Shown here: in pieces, positions 8,455-16,185 of the stretch | Position numbering within the stretch: position 1 is the stretch's first letter | Layout of the letters: every line of letters starts with the position of its first letter | Source of the DNA: Maribacter huludaoensis | GTDB taxonomy: Bacteria; Bacteroidota; Bacteroidia; Flavobacteriales; Flavobacteriaceae | Assembly (NCBI RefSeq): GCF_029350945.1 | Contig: NZ_JARKMS010000001.1 | Span: 1,020,313-1,084,312, forward strand | DNA length: 64,000 nucleotides | Direction of reading: 5' to 3' | Program-made: the position numbers and the translations under genes | The notes under the pieces: generated by a model | The model's input: only the letters and a program-made list of their open reading frames with translations | Database searches by the model: none | What the model was told of the DNA's origin: nothing

Positions 8455-9171
8455 ATGACCAAAATAGCTAAGGCAACTAAAGATAAATTAAGAAAGGTAA
8501 GTACGGCGACCGTTGCAACCTGTTTATTTAAAAAGGGACTTAAGAACCAGTTTATACAACATGTTAAGCCACTTAAACTAGGGAGGCCTACTATGGTGGG
8601 AGAGGCATATACCTTACGTTACATACCAGCACGTGAAGATTTAAATCCTATTTCGGTATTTAGAGACCCAAAGCATTTACAAAGAGTAGCGGTAGAAGAG
8701 TGCCCAGAAGGCGCCGTTATGGTCATTGACAGTAGGCAAAATGCCAGAGCAGCATCTGCAGGGTCTATTTTGGTTACAAGGCTAATGGTTAGAAATGCAG
8801 AAGGTATTGTAACAGATGGCGGGTTCAGGGATTCCGCAGAAATAGCCGACCTTGATTTTTCATCATATCATAATAGGCCTACGGCACCCACTAATTTAAC
8901 GTTGCACCAGGCAATTGCCATCAATGATCCCATAGGTTGTGGTGATGTTGCCGTTTTTCCAGGCGATATAATATTGGGGGATGATGACGGAGTAATGGTA
9001 ATACCGGCACATTTGGCTAATGAAGTTGCAGAGGAGTGTATTCAAATGACCATGTATGAAGAGTTTGTTATTGAGCAAGTTCAACGTGGTAGGGCGGTAA
9101 TAGGTCTATACCCTATGGTAGATGAAAGTATAAAGGCGGAATTTGAAAACTGGAAATTAGAAAGAAACTAG
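8455..9171 (+). CDS. RraA / HMG-aldolase-like family protein
   Basis: This 238-residue cytoplasmic protein belongs to the RraA/MenG-like fold family. Characterised metal-dependent members are 4-hydroxy-4-methyl-2-oxoglutarate aldolase / oxaloacetate decarboxylase; others are RNase E inhibitors. The diagnostic segment GIVTDGGFRDS holds the Arg125-Asp126 pair of the family's catalytic motif, and GDVAVFPGDIILGDDDGV is the typical late beta-strand block. Retention of the Arg-Asp pair favours an aldolase or decarboxylase over a pure RNase regulator. It is probably co-transcribed with the TIM-barrel gene 23 bp upstream, and a bidirectional terminator follows the stop. A pyruvate-releasing cleavage of a keto-deoxy sugar acid would make sense beside alginate lyases but is unproven. 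Older databases often mislabel such proteins as dimethylmenaquinone methyltransferase. Confidence 0.8.
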   Translation: MTKIAKATKDKLRKVSTATVATCLFKKGLKNQFIQHVKPLKLGRPTMVGEAYTLRYIPAREDLNPISVFRDPKHLQRVAVEECPEGAVMVIDSRQNARAASAGSILVTRLMVRNAEGIVTDGGFRDSAEIADLDFSSYHNRPTAPTNLTLHQAIAINDPIGCGDVAVFPGDIILGDDDGVMVIPAHLANEVAEECIQMTMYEEFVIEQVQRGRAVIGLYPMVDESIKAEFENWKLERN

Positions 9172-9186
9172 ACCAACTATTTCAAT

Positions 9187-9225
9187 AAAAATGCCGGTAA
9201 GTTTTTGAAACCTACCGGCATTTTT
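9187..9225. terminator. Bidirectional rho-independent terminator
   Basis: The hairpin AAAAATGCCGGTA ... TACCGGCATTTTT has an A-run on the left and a T-run on the right, so it can stop transcription in both directions. It lies between the convergent RraA-like gene (plus) and the peroxiredoxin-like gene (minus) and closes the alginate region. Confidence 0.9.
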
Positions 9226-9251
9226 ACTGTTTTGCCTATATCTTAAGTATA

Positions 9252-9761
9252 TTATTCACCGCCTCTGGCAGGGTAATTGTTTTTATTGACATAGTCTATG
9301 GCATTTAAAATATCGTCCCAATGGGGTCGTGCAAAAGGCATTGTTTGTATGGCGCTTGCATATAGTGTATTATCTGGGCGAATTAGGAACAAACCAGGTT
9401 CCGAGAATTCATCTGGTTCCTTGTCAGATGTTTTTTTAGAAACATATAAACCCCATTCCCGCGCAGTTTCAATAGGTAAATTATAACCAATTGGTAGTTC
9501 AGGTACGTTCCATTCTTTTCCTGCTTTTTTCGCTCTTTCTTCACTATCGCTACTAACGGCTACTAGATGTACACCTCTATCGCTAAAATCTTTTAATCTA
9601 GTAGCCAGATCTTCTAGGTATTTTTTACAAATTGGGCAGTGCAATCCTCTGTAAAATACGATCATGGTAAAAGAAGTGCTCGTTTGGTCGTACAAGCTCC
9701 ATTGTGTATCGTTAATTAAAGGTATTTTTAATTGCGGTACTTCTGTTGTAGGTTTTATCAT
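9252..9761 (-). CDS. AhpC/TSA-type peroxiredoxin-like protein
   Basis: This 169-residue protein has a thioredoxin fold and no signal peptide. The active-site strand MIVFYRGLHCPICKKYLEDL carries Cys42 (peroxidatic position) and Cys45 in a CPxC arrangement, followed by VAVSSDSEERAKKAGKEW, the family's second conserved block. Such proteins reduce peroxides or act as thiol oxidoreductases in the cytoplasm. CPxC instead of the classical TxxC of 2-Cys peroxiredoxins places it in the peroxiredoxin-like group of Bacteroidetes and Cyanobacteria whose activity is less well defined. It is transcribed alone, convergent with the alginate-side genes, with no visible link to polysaccharide use. Confidence 0.8.
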   Translation of the reverse strand: MIKPTTEVPQLKIPLINDTQWSLYDQTSTSFTMIVFYRGLHCPICKKYLEDLATRLKDFSDRGVHLVAVSSDSEERAKKAGKEWNVPELPIGYNLPIETAREWGLYVSKKTSDKEPDEFSEPGLFLIRPDNTLYASAIQTMPFARPHWDDILNAIDYVNKNNYPARGGE

Positions 9762-9867
9762 TGTAATATTTTTTTATAATTAATATGTTATAAAGCTATA
9801 GAAGCTAAAGGGTATACATTTGTTATATACCTTTTACTAATAGTGCAATACATAATTGTAAGAGTTT

Positions 9868-10266
9868 TTACTTATTTTTTGCCATCCATTGTTCGTATTT
9901 TGCATATTGGGAACTAGATAAAATATTTTCCAATTGGCGGGTACGTTCACTATCTATACTTCCTAAAATTTCTCCACTGGCGGTATTGGCCTGTTGTTCT
10001 TTAAAACGATTCATTGCAGCGGTAAAAGTGCTGATCTGGTCCTTGTTCATTTCCAGTTCGGAAAACAGGTCTGCATATTCGCTCTTAAAACTTTCTGAAG
10101 TACTTTGAACTTCTGTTTTGTTCATGGCATCAGTTGATCCGCTATCCAGTTCATTTTGTGTAGTAACTTTTTCTGTAGTAGAAGAGGCTTTTTTTGTAGT
10201 TGAACAAGAGGTCAAAATAAACGTTAAGGCAAGTATAATTGCAATATTGGTTTTCATAATTTTCAT
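9868..10266 (-). CDS. Small predicted lipoprotein of unknown function
   Basis: The 132-residue product begins with a lipoprotein signal ending ILTSC (Cys21 if the first ATG at 10266 is used; a second ATG at 10257 gives an equally good signal). A low-complexity Ser/Thr/Lys linker follows, then a charged, probably helical region of about 75 residues containing SEYADLFSELEMNKDQ and ending QYAKYEQWMAKNK. I do not recognise a family. The helical C-terminal part is loosely reminiscent of small Spy/CpxP-like envelope proteins, but no LTxxQ motif is present. It is a single gene between the peroxiredoxin-like and BLUF genes. Confidence 0.6.
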   Translation of the reverse strand: MKIMKTNIAIILALTFILTSCSTTKKASSTTEKVTTQNELDSGSTDAMNKTEVQSTSESFKSEYADLFSELEMNKDQISTFTAAMNRFKEQQANTASGEILGSIDSERTRQLENILSSSQYAKYEQWMAKNK

Positions 10267-10472
10267 ATTTTAAGATTCTTGTAGAAAAGTATGATTTAAA
10301 ATAACTTGCTATAGACGCAATCACATTTAAAATTGACTCGTCAAATAGGGTGATGTTTTTTTATTGATTGCGGTAAAAATTTGTTTGTAAATAATAAGTA
10401 AGAAAAATAGTACTCATTTGCTAAAAGGTAGTAACTTAAAGGTTTGTTAAGTAGCGTCATATAAATTCTAAT

Positions 10473-10913
10473 ATGTACAATCTTGTCTATAAATCTATTG
10501 CCAACACTCTTACGTTAGCACAGGTCAATGAAATTTTAGCGGTATCTAGAGATTTTAATGCTAGGCATGACATTACCGGTTGCCTCATTTATCATCAAGG
10601 TTTTTTTATTCAATATTTAGAGGGAGAAGCAGAGGTTGTCCTGGCCTTGTTTGAAAAGATTAAATTGGACAAGAGGCACAGAGCGGTCAATTTGCTCTCT
10701 AAAGGCAATATCTATTCTAGGGAATTTAATACTTGGAGCATGGCATACCTTTCAAATCAACTGCCTAACGAAGCTTTTAGGTATATAGAACAACTAGTTG
10801 ATTCAGGAACAGAACCGGTAGGCAAATCTTTTCTACCTAACCCAACTTCTAAAAGATTTTGGCTTGCCGCAAAAGCACTTCTTCATAAAATAGGGCATGA
10901 AAATTTTAATTAA
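10473..10913 (+). CDS. BLUF-domain blue-light sensor
   Basis: The first ~95 residues of this 146-residue protein form a BLUF (blue light using FAD) domain with the flavin-pocket residues in place: Tyr6 (LVYKS), Asn29 (SRDFN), the ITGCLIYHQGFFIQYLEG block with Gln47, DKRHR, and Trp88/Met90 in FNTWSM. In known BLUF proteins the Tyr-Gln pair rearranges hydrogen bonds to FAD after blue light. The remaining ~50 residues form a short helical tail with no output domain (no EAL, cyclase or HTH), so this is a short BLUF protein that must signal by protein-protein contact. The partner is not evident; the nearby single-domain response regulator is a candidate only by proximity. Confidence 0.93.
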   Translation: MYNLVYKSIANTLTLAQVNEILAVSRDFNARHDITGCLIYHQGFFIQYLEGEAEVVLALFEKIKLDKRHRAVNLLSKGNIYSREFNTWSMAYLSNQLPNEAFRYIEQLVDSGTEPVGKSFLPNPTSKRFWLAAKALLHKIGHENFN

Positions 10914-10982
10914 AGAAGTTAAAGAAATAAGTTAGGTTGTATTTCTTTTTTCCTGGTCATTCTAAGCTTCAACATGCGAATA

Positions 10983-11276
10983 TTAATTATAATTTTCTTC
11001 AGAAGAAAATTTTGAATTATTCACTATTAGCATAAGTCGTAACAGGTTATGGGCAAATTTTTCTGAATATTCATTAATATTCGTTAGGCTTTCAATTTTT
11101 TTTAAATTTTTGTAGCGCTCATAAAATTCTAAAGAATCCTTATCGTTTCTAAAATTTAGTTTAGGTAGAACATCTGTAAGGGCATTATGAATTTTTAAGG
11201 CTTTACCTTTAGTATAATAGTCCTGCTGATATTGCTCTAGGGTCTCTAAAAGTTCATTACAGTTTTTAAATGCCAT
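10983..11276 (-). CDS. Small hypothetical protein
   Basis: This 97-residue, soluble, strongly charged and mostly helical protein has no signal peptide or membrane segment. The N-terminus (MAFKNCNELLETLEQYQQDYY) looks amphipathic. I do not recognise a family. Codon usage resembles the neighbours and the frame starts with ATG and has a clean stop, so it is probably real. It lies convergent to the BLUF gene and divergent from the response regulator. Confidence 0.5.
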   Translation of the reverse strand: MAFKNCNELLETLEQYQQDYYTKGKALKIHNALTDVLPKLNFRNDKDSLEFYERYKNLKKIESLTNINEYSEKFAHNLLRLMLIVNNSKFSSEENYN

Positions 11277-11430
11277 AGTACATTACATAAATTAACTGGG
11301 GAATATTTAATGATTTTAGAAAACAAATGTAAGTAATTTACTACATTTTTTTGATTTTGTTAAGTATATATTATGGTTAAAATGGTATTGAGTTACGATT
11401 CCATTTTATTGGTAGAAAATTATGTAGCAC

Positions 11431-11462
11431 TTGTACATAATTTTATGTCCATACTAGTTTTG
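11431..11462 (+). promoter_or_regulatory. Promoter of the response-regulator gene
   Basis: TTG (11431-11433), a 21-bp spacer and TAGTTTTG (11455-11462) match the Bacteroidetes -33/-7 pattern. Transcription would begin a few bases after 11462. The ATG at 11464 would then be at or upstream of the start site, so the in-frame ATG at 11473 is the more likely start codon, with a very short or absent leader. Confidence 0.5.
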
Positions 11463-11472
11463 TATGGATATC

Positions 11473-11910
11473 ATGAAAGATTTAAAGATATATATTGCGG
11501 ATGACGATTATGATGATCGAGATTTTTTTATGGAAGCACTAAACAGTATTCCTTTAAATACTAAAGTGTCTCAATTTGATAATGGTGTTGATTTAATGGA
11601 TAAATTGTTCACTGACGTTACATTGCCACACGTTATATTTTTAGATTTGTATATGCCTATTATGGATGGGTTTGAGTGTCTCATGGATATAAGGAATTTT
11701 AAAAAATTCAATAACATCTATATTATAGCATATTCTTCTATTTATAGAGATAGAGAGGTAAATCAGCTAAAGTTAGATGGTGCTAATCAATTTTTGAAAA
11801 AATCTTCATCTTTTAAAGGGCTAAAAGAATTGTTGTTAAAATCGCTAAGTTTAGTATCCGTAAACAAAAAAGAAGAGTTGGCTAAAGAAGAGTTTATTGT
11901 TCTAACATGA
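11473..11910 (+). CDS. Single-domain response regulator (CheY-like)
   Basis: This 145-residue protein is one receiver domain with no output domain. It has the acidic cluster ADDDYDDRD, the phospho-acceptor Asp58 in IFLDLYMPIMDG, the switch Ser88 in AYSS, and Lys109 in FLKKSS. The start at 11473 is preferred over 11464 because of the promoter position and because MKDLKIYIADDD is the usual N-terminus of such proteins. Stand-alone receivers of this group usually take part in phosphorelays with hybrid or phytochrome-like kinases. No kinase is adjacent, so its partner is unknown. Confidence 0.88.
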   Translation: MKDLKIYIADDDYDDRDFFMEALNSIPLNTKVSQFDNGVDLMDKLFTDVTLPHVIFLDLYMPIMDGFECLMDIRNFKKFNNIYIIAYSSIYRDREVNQLKLDGANQFLKKSSSFKGLKELLLKSLSLVSVNKKEELAKEEFIVLT

Positions 11911-12085
11911 AAAAGCTTGCAGCTATTCTGGTGCTTAAAAAAATATCTAAACCTAAATTTCATTAACTTACCGTTCAATTAAACCCAATGGATGCTAGTT
12001 ATCCAATGGTGGTGGTTTCTGCAAACAATTTTTATATTTGCCGGGCGAAAAAGCAAGCCTAAATCTTAAATAATTAACTTCTAAA

Positions 12086-14383
12086 ATGAAAGTCTGCATT
12101 GCCGAAAAACCATCTGTTGCAAGAGAAATTGCTTCTGTACTTGGTGCAAGTTCTAAGCAAGATGGATATTATGAAGGCAATGGCTATGCGGTAACCTATA
12201 CTTTTGGACATCTTTGTACACTTAAGGAGCCTAATGATTACAAGCCACATTGGAAAAGTTGGGATTTAAATAACCTTCCCATGTTGCCCGATCATTTTGA
12301 GACTAAAGTTTCTGGAGATTCCGGTATTCGAAAACAGTTCAAGATTATAAAGCAATTGTTTGATAAGGCAGAAGTGGTTATCAATTGTGGGGATGCTGGG
12401 CAAGAGGGAGAATTGATACAGCGTTGGGTATTAAACGAGGCTAAGTATAAAGGCAAGGTTGAGCGACTTTGGATTTCTTCCCTTACCACCGAGGCTATAA
12501 AAGAAGGTTTTAAAAATCTTAAACCGTCAACGGATTATGATAATTTATATTACGCAGGTTTCTCTCGTGCCATAGGCGATTGGCTTTTAGGAATGAACGC
12601 TACCCGTTTATATACTTTAAAACATGGCGGTTATAAACAAGTTTTATCCGTAGGTCGCGTGCAAACGCCCACTTTAGCAATGCTGGTAAATAGATTTAAA
12701 GAAATAGAGAATTTTAAGCCACAACCTTATTGGGAGCTGCAAACATTATATAGAGATACGTTATTTAGTTATGAAGAAGGGCGTTTTCTTAAGGTAGAAG
12801 ATGGTGAGAAATTGGCGAACATTGTAAAAGAACATGATTTTGAAATTGTCTCTACCACTAAAAAAGCGGGTAACGAGTATGCGCCCAAACTTTTCGATTT
12901 AACGGGATTACAAGTTTATTGTAACACCAAATTTGGGTATAGTGCAGATGAAACTTTAAAGATAGTACAGAAATTATATGAGCAAAAGGTTGTAACCTAC
13001 CCAAGGGTAGATACCACTTTTTTACCAAATGATGTCTACCCTAAAGTACCGGGAATACTAAAAAACCTAACGGAATATGATACGTTGACAAAACCACTTG
13101 ATGGTAAGAAGCTGAAAAAAAGCAAAAAGGTTTTTGATGATAGTAAGGTGACGGATCACCACGCCATTATTCCTACTGGTCAACAAATGAACTTACAATA
13201 CAATCAAAAGCAGGTATACGATATCATTGTTCGTCGTTTTATCGCAGTATTTTATCCAGACTGTAAAGTTTCCAATACCACGGTAATAGGAAAAGCCGAT
13301 AAGGTAAATTTTAAGACCACTGGAAAGGAAATCATAGAAAAAGGATGGCGTACGGTTTTTGAAACACCTAACAGCACAGCTAAAGAATCAGGGATGTTGC
13401 CAACCTTTAAGAAAGGGGAAAAAGGACCTCATGAACCTTCATTTCTTGAAAAGCAGACAAAACCGCCAAAACAATTTACAGAAGCATCGCTTTTACGGGC
13501 TATGGAAACGGCAGGGAAAAAGGTAGAAGATGAAGAGCTGCGTGAGCTGATGAAAGAAAATGGTATAGGCAGGCCTTCTACACGTGCCAATATTATTGAG
13601 ACCTTGTTCCGGAGAAAGTACATAAAGCGAAACAAGAAACAGGTTATACCAACAGTTACCGGTATTCAATTGATTGATACTATACAAAACGAAATGCTAA
13701 AGTCTGCCGAACTTACCGGTAAATGGGAAAAGCAGTTAAAAGACATTGAAAAAGGTACCTTTAATGCCGGTAGTTTTATTAAGCAAATGAAGCAAATGGT
13801 AGATCAATTGGTCTATGAGGTGCGAAGTGAAACTAGAAAGGCTAATATATCGGCAGTAAATAATAAACCCGTAAAAACGACAAATAAAAAGGCAGCCGAA
13901 AAATCAAAAGGGTTGTCTGCAGAGAATTGTCCTAAATGTAAAAAAGGAACCATCCGTAAAGGAAAAGCTGCCTATGGCTGTTCTGAGTTTAATACAACCT
14001 GCGATTTTGTAATTCCGTTTAAGTTTGAAGGAAAAACCATTTCAGAAAAACAATTTATTAGACTGTTTCAAAAAGGTTCAACGGTAAATTTAAAAGGTTT
14101 TAAGGTTGATGGTGCTTCGGTAGAAGGTTTGGTTAGGTTTGACGATAGTTTTAAATTGAAATTAGAACCAAAGAAAGCAAAAGTTCAAGCAAAGCCTAAA
14201 CCTGAGGAAAATAGCTGTCCAAAATGTAATACAGGTACCATCGTTAAAGGTAAAACTGCTTATGGCTGTAGTGACTATAGATCGGGCTGCGACTTTAGAT
14301 GTAGTTTTGATGCCATTCGTGAAAAAGCAAACGGCAGGCCTTTGACCAAAGAATTGGTTTTTAAAATATTTAGGGAGGTATAA
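12086..14383 (+). CDS. topB: DNA topoisomerase III (type IA)
   Basis: This 765-residue type IA topoisomerase has an N-terminal Toprim segment (MKVCIAEKPSVAREI, with Glu7), the strand INCGDAGQEGELIQRW, and the active-site tyrosine Tyr305 in VVTYPRVDT. A longer helical core follows (SVGRVQTPTLAM, GIGRPSTRANIIETL). The C-terminus holds two related zinc-ribbon-like repeats beginning at Cys615 and Cys711 (CPKC ... YGCS ... CDF), which explains the length. The acidic motif reads GDAGQEGE where E. coli enzymes have DxDREG, so the second Asp is a Gly. It cuts and religates single strands to decatenate DNA and resolve recombination intermediates. There are no relaxase, integrase or conjugation genes nearby, so this looks chromosomal. 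The gene is single and ends at a strong hairpin. Confidence 0.93.
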   Translation: MKVCIAEKPSVAREIASVLGASSKQDGYYEGNGYAVTYTFGHLCTLKEPNDYKPHWKSWDLNNLPMLPDHFETKVSGDSGIRKQFKIIKQLFDKAEVVINCGDAGQEGELIQRWVLNEAKYKGKVERLWISSLTTEAIKEGFKNLKPSTDYDNLYYAGFSRAIGDWLLGMNATRLYTLKHGGYKQVLSVGRVQTPTLAMLVNRFKEIENFKPQPYWELQTLYRDTLFSYEEGRFLKVEDGEKLANIVKEHDFEIVSTTKKAGNEYAPKLFDLTGLQVYCNTKFGYSADETLKIVQKLYEQKVVTYPRVDTTFLPNDVYPKVPGILKNLTEYDTLTKPLDGKKLKKSKKVFDDSKVTDHHAIIPTGQQMNLQYNQKQVYDIIVRRFIAVFYPDCKVSNTTVIGKADKVNFKTTGKEIIEKGWRTVFETPNSTAKESGMLPTFKKGEKGPHEPSFLEKQTKPPKQFTEASLLRAMETAGKKVEDEELRELMKENGIGRPSTRANIIETLFRRKYIKRNKKQVIPTVTGIQLIDTIQNEMLKSAELTGKWEKQLKDIEKGTFNAGSFIKQMKQMVDQLVYEVRSETRKANISAVNNKPVKTTNKKAAEKSKGLSAENCPKCKKGTIRKGKAAYGCSEFNTTCDFVIPFKFEGKTISEKQFIRLFQKGSTVNLKGFKVDGASVEGLVRFDDSFKLKLEPKKAKVQAKPKPEENSCPKCNTGTIVKGKTAYGCSDYRSGCDFRCSFDAIREKANGRPLTKELVFKIFREV

Positions 14384-14420
14384 AGTTTAGCAGGTATATT
14401 CATTAGTAAGAACCAACTAT

Positions 14421-14456
14421 AAAAGAAGGGTTTAACTAGCGCTAAACCCTTCTTTT
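14421..14456. terminator. Bidirectional rho-independent terminator
   Basis: A perfect 14-bp stem, AAAAGAAGGGTTTA / TAAACCCTTCTTTT, with an 8-base loop and flanking A and T runs, lies between topB (plus) and the aldolase gene (minus). It ends both the topB transcript and the long minus-strand operon that starts at the hybrid regulator. Confidence 0.92.
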
Positions 14457-14496
14457 GGATAATATTCGATTTTAAAACCTACTGAGAATAAATAAT

Positions 14497-15123
14497 TTAT
14501 AGCGCCTCCTTGAATTTTCTAAAATGGAGTGCCAAGGAGTGCCAATCTTTTCTTTCGATCATTTCCGAATCAAAAAGTAGGCCGCCCATACCAAATGCTT
14601 TTGCGCCGGCTTTTTTAAATTCATCTATGTTATCTAATGAAACACCGCCTGTAGGCATAAAGTCTATAAAATCTAAAGGGGCGGCAACATTTTTTATATA
14701 GCTTGGACCAAGATTGGCAGATGGAAATACCTTAACCATTTTAGCTCCTAATTTCCAGGCAGTATAGATTTCCGTTGGAGAGAAAGCCCCGGGAAAAACA
14801 GGGATTTCCTTTTTGGCACAAAAACGGATTACATCTTTGTTAACTATTGGTGTAACTATAAAAGATGCACCCGCTTTTAGCGCTTTTTTGGTATCTTTTT
14901 TAGTAAGAACGGTACCACAACCTATATTTAGTTTACCCTGAAATTCATCAACTAAAGCTTCTATGATTTCAAATACATTTGGACTATTTTTAGTTATTTC
15001 CAAATTTGTAAATCCCTCGCTCACAAAAGTTCTGGCAATTTCTAATACGGTCTCTTTATCATAGCCTCTTAAAATGCCAACAATAGGAGTTTGTGCAAAA
15101 AGCTCTTCTGAAAATTTTTTCAT
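14497..15123 (-). CDS. KDPG/KDPGal aldolase (2-keto-3-deoxy-6-phosphogalactonate type)
   Basis: This 208-residue class I aldolase is a full-length KDPG-aldolase TIM barrel. Arg19 (GILRG), Glu42 (LEITKNSPN) and the Schiff-base Lys131 (MVKVFPSA) are all present, with FMPTGGV as the phosphate loop. After the catalytic Glu the sequence reads KNSP rather than the TxRT of E. coli Eda, resembling the NSP of DgoA. It therefore probably cleaves 2-keto-3-deoxy-6-phospho-D-galactonate to pyruvate and glyceraldehyde-3-phosphate, though KDPG is possible and would also suit alginate-derived KDG. It is the last gene of the minus-strand unit, 2 bp after the lactonase. A paralogue is at 43851-44501. Confidence 0.88.
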   Translation of the reverse strand: MKKFSEELFAQTPIVGILRGYDKETVLEIARTFVSEGFTNLEITKNSPNVFEIIEALVDEFQGKLNIGCGTVLTKKDTKKALKAGASFIVTPIVNKDVIRFCAKKEIPVFPGAFSPTEIYTAWKLGAKMVKVFPSANLGPSYIKNVAAPLDFIDFMPTGGVSLDNIDEFKKAGAKAFGMGGLLFDSEMIERKDWHSLALHFRKFKEAL

Positions 15124-15125
15124 AT

Positions 15126-16142
15126 TTAATTTAATTTTATTCTTAATATAAGTTCATGGCATGAAACATACAGAACAGATTCATCTTCGTTGAATGTACA
15201 GTTAGATGTTAGTTTGTCAGTTTTTATAGTGCCTAAGTGATTACCATTTTTATCGATTATAAAAACACCGTCCGGTCCGGTCAAAAAAATGGTACCGTCT
15301 TTTTTTATGGCCATACCATCGGGTTTTTGTTTGGCAATACTTTTGTCCAGTGCTTCTTTTAGGTCCAAAACAATCTTCTCGTTTGTTAAATTACCATCTT
15401 CAGAAATATCGTAGCTCACAAATAATGGCGGTTCTGAATTGGCAATGTATAATTTTGAATCTTCTTCATTTAAACCAATTCCGTTGGGCGTTGGCCATTT
15501 AGAAGTTAGCAGTTTAACATTACCATTGGTGTTAATTCTATATACACCTTCAAAATCCAATTCTTTGGAACCATCTTCAAGTCCAAAATTAGGGTCCGTA
15601 AAATAAATATTTCCCTTTTTGTCAACTACTAGATCGTTAGGGGCATTAAATTTTTGACCATTAAATTGATTCGCAATAATTTCAAATTTAGGTTTTGGAT
15701 TATTGAAGTTTCCTAAATATCGAGCAATTGCCCTATCACCGGTCTGGCAAAGAATTAAGTTGTTCTCATGGTCCAGAAACATACCATTAGAGCCTTGAAG
15801 TTTTTTGTCCTTACCGGTATAACCACTGGGGTTCAAAAATTCAACGGCACCGTTTTGTTGTGTCCATTTGTAATTGATGTTTTGTGGCACATCAGAAAAT
15901 AAAAGGCATTGTTCTTCGGCAACCCACACGGGGCCTTCCGTCCAAACATAACCTTTGGAAATCACTTCAATTTTTGCAGATTTTGATATATGCTCATAAA
16001 ATGCATCATCTATCTTTTCTAAATACCCAATAGTTGGGTATGTGGTATCGGCTATAGCTTTGGTCATAGGTTTTCTATGGTTGCTATTCTTGCATGCTAT
16101 ACACAAACCGATTATAATTATTGATTTAAGAAGGGATTTCAT
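15126..16142 (-). CDS. SMP-30/gluconolactonase family sugar lactonase, lipoprotein
   Basis: This 338-residue, six-bladed beta-propeller of the SMP-30/gluconolactonase/LRE family carries a lipoprotein signal (lipobox CIAC, Cys17). The family's metal ligands are recognisable: Glu69 in WTEGPVW, the Asn of NAPNDLVVDKKGNIYFTDP, and the later TPNGIGL and KPDGMAI blocks. Characterised members hydrolyse gluconolactone or related aldonolactones. Next to a KDPGal-type aldolase, with galactonate dehydratases elsewhere in the locus, the likely substrate is D-galactono-lactone, made by an oxidising enzyme not in this window. The envelope location implies periplasmic lactone opening followed by uptake of the aldonate, which fits the aldonate-type transporters at 32689, 37526 and 51678. 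The substrate is inference. Confidence 0.82.
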   Translation of the reverse strand: MKSLLKSIIIIGLCIACKNSNHRKPMTKAIADTTYPTIGYLEKIDDAFYEHISKSAKIEVISKGYVWTEGPVWVAEEQCLLFSDVPQNINYKWTQQNGAVEFLNPSGYTGKDKKLQGSNGMFLDHENNLILCQTGDRAIARYLGNFNNPKPKFEIIANQFNGQKFNAPNDLVVDKKGNIYFTDPNFGLEDGSKELDFEGVYRINTNGNVKLLTSKWPTPNGIGLNEEDSKLYIANSEPPLFVSYDISEDGNLTNEKIVLDLKEALDKSIAKQKPDGMAIKKDGTIFLTGPDGVFIIDKNGNHLGTIKTDKLTSNCTFNEDESVLYVSCHELILRIKLN

Positions 16143-16185
16143 TTAATTTTTCTGATTATGATATATTTTACTTTTTTCCAAAGAG

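Noticed and set aside
8455..9171. Menaquinone methyltransferase annotation for the RraA-like gene
   Set aside because: No SAM-binding motif; the sequence is RraA/HMG-aldolase type, and the MenG label is a historical misannotation.
12086..14383. TopB as marker of an integrative conjugative element
   Set aside because: No relaxase, coupling protein, conjugation, integrase or attachment-site repeat is visible nearby; the gene stands alone with its own terminator.
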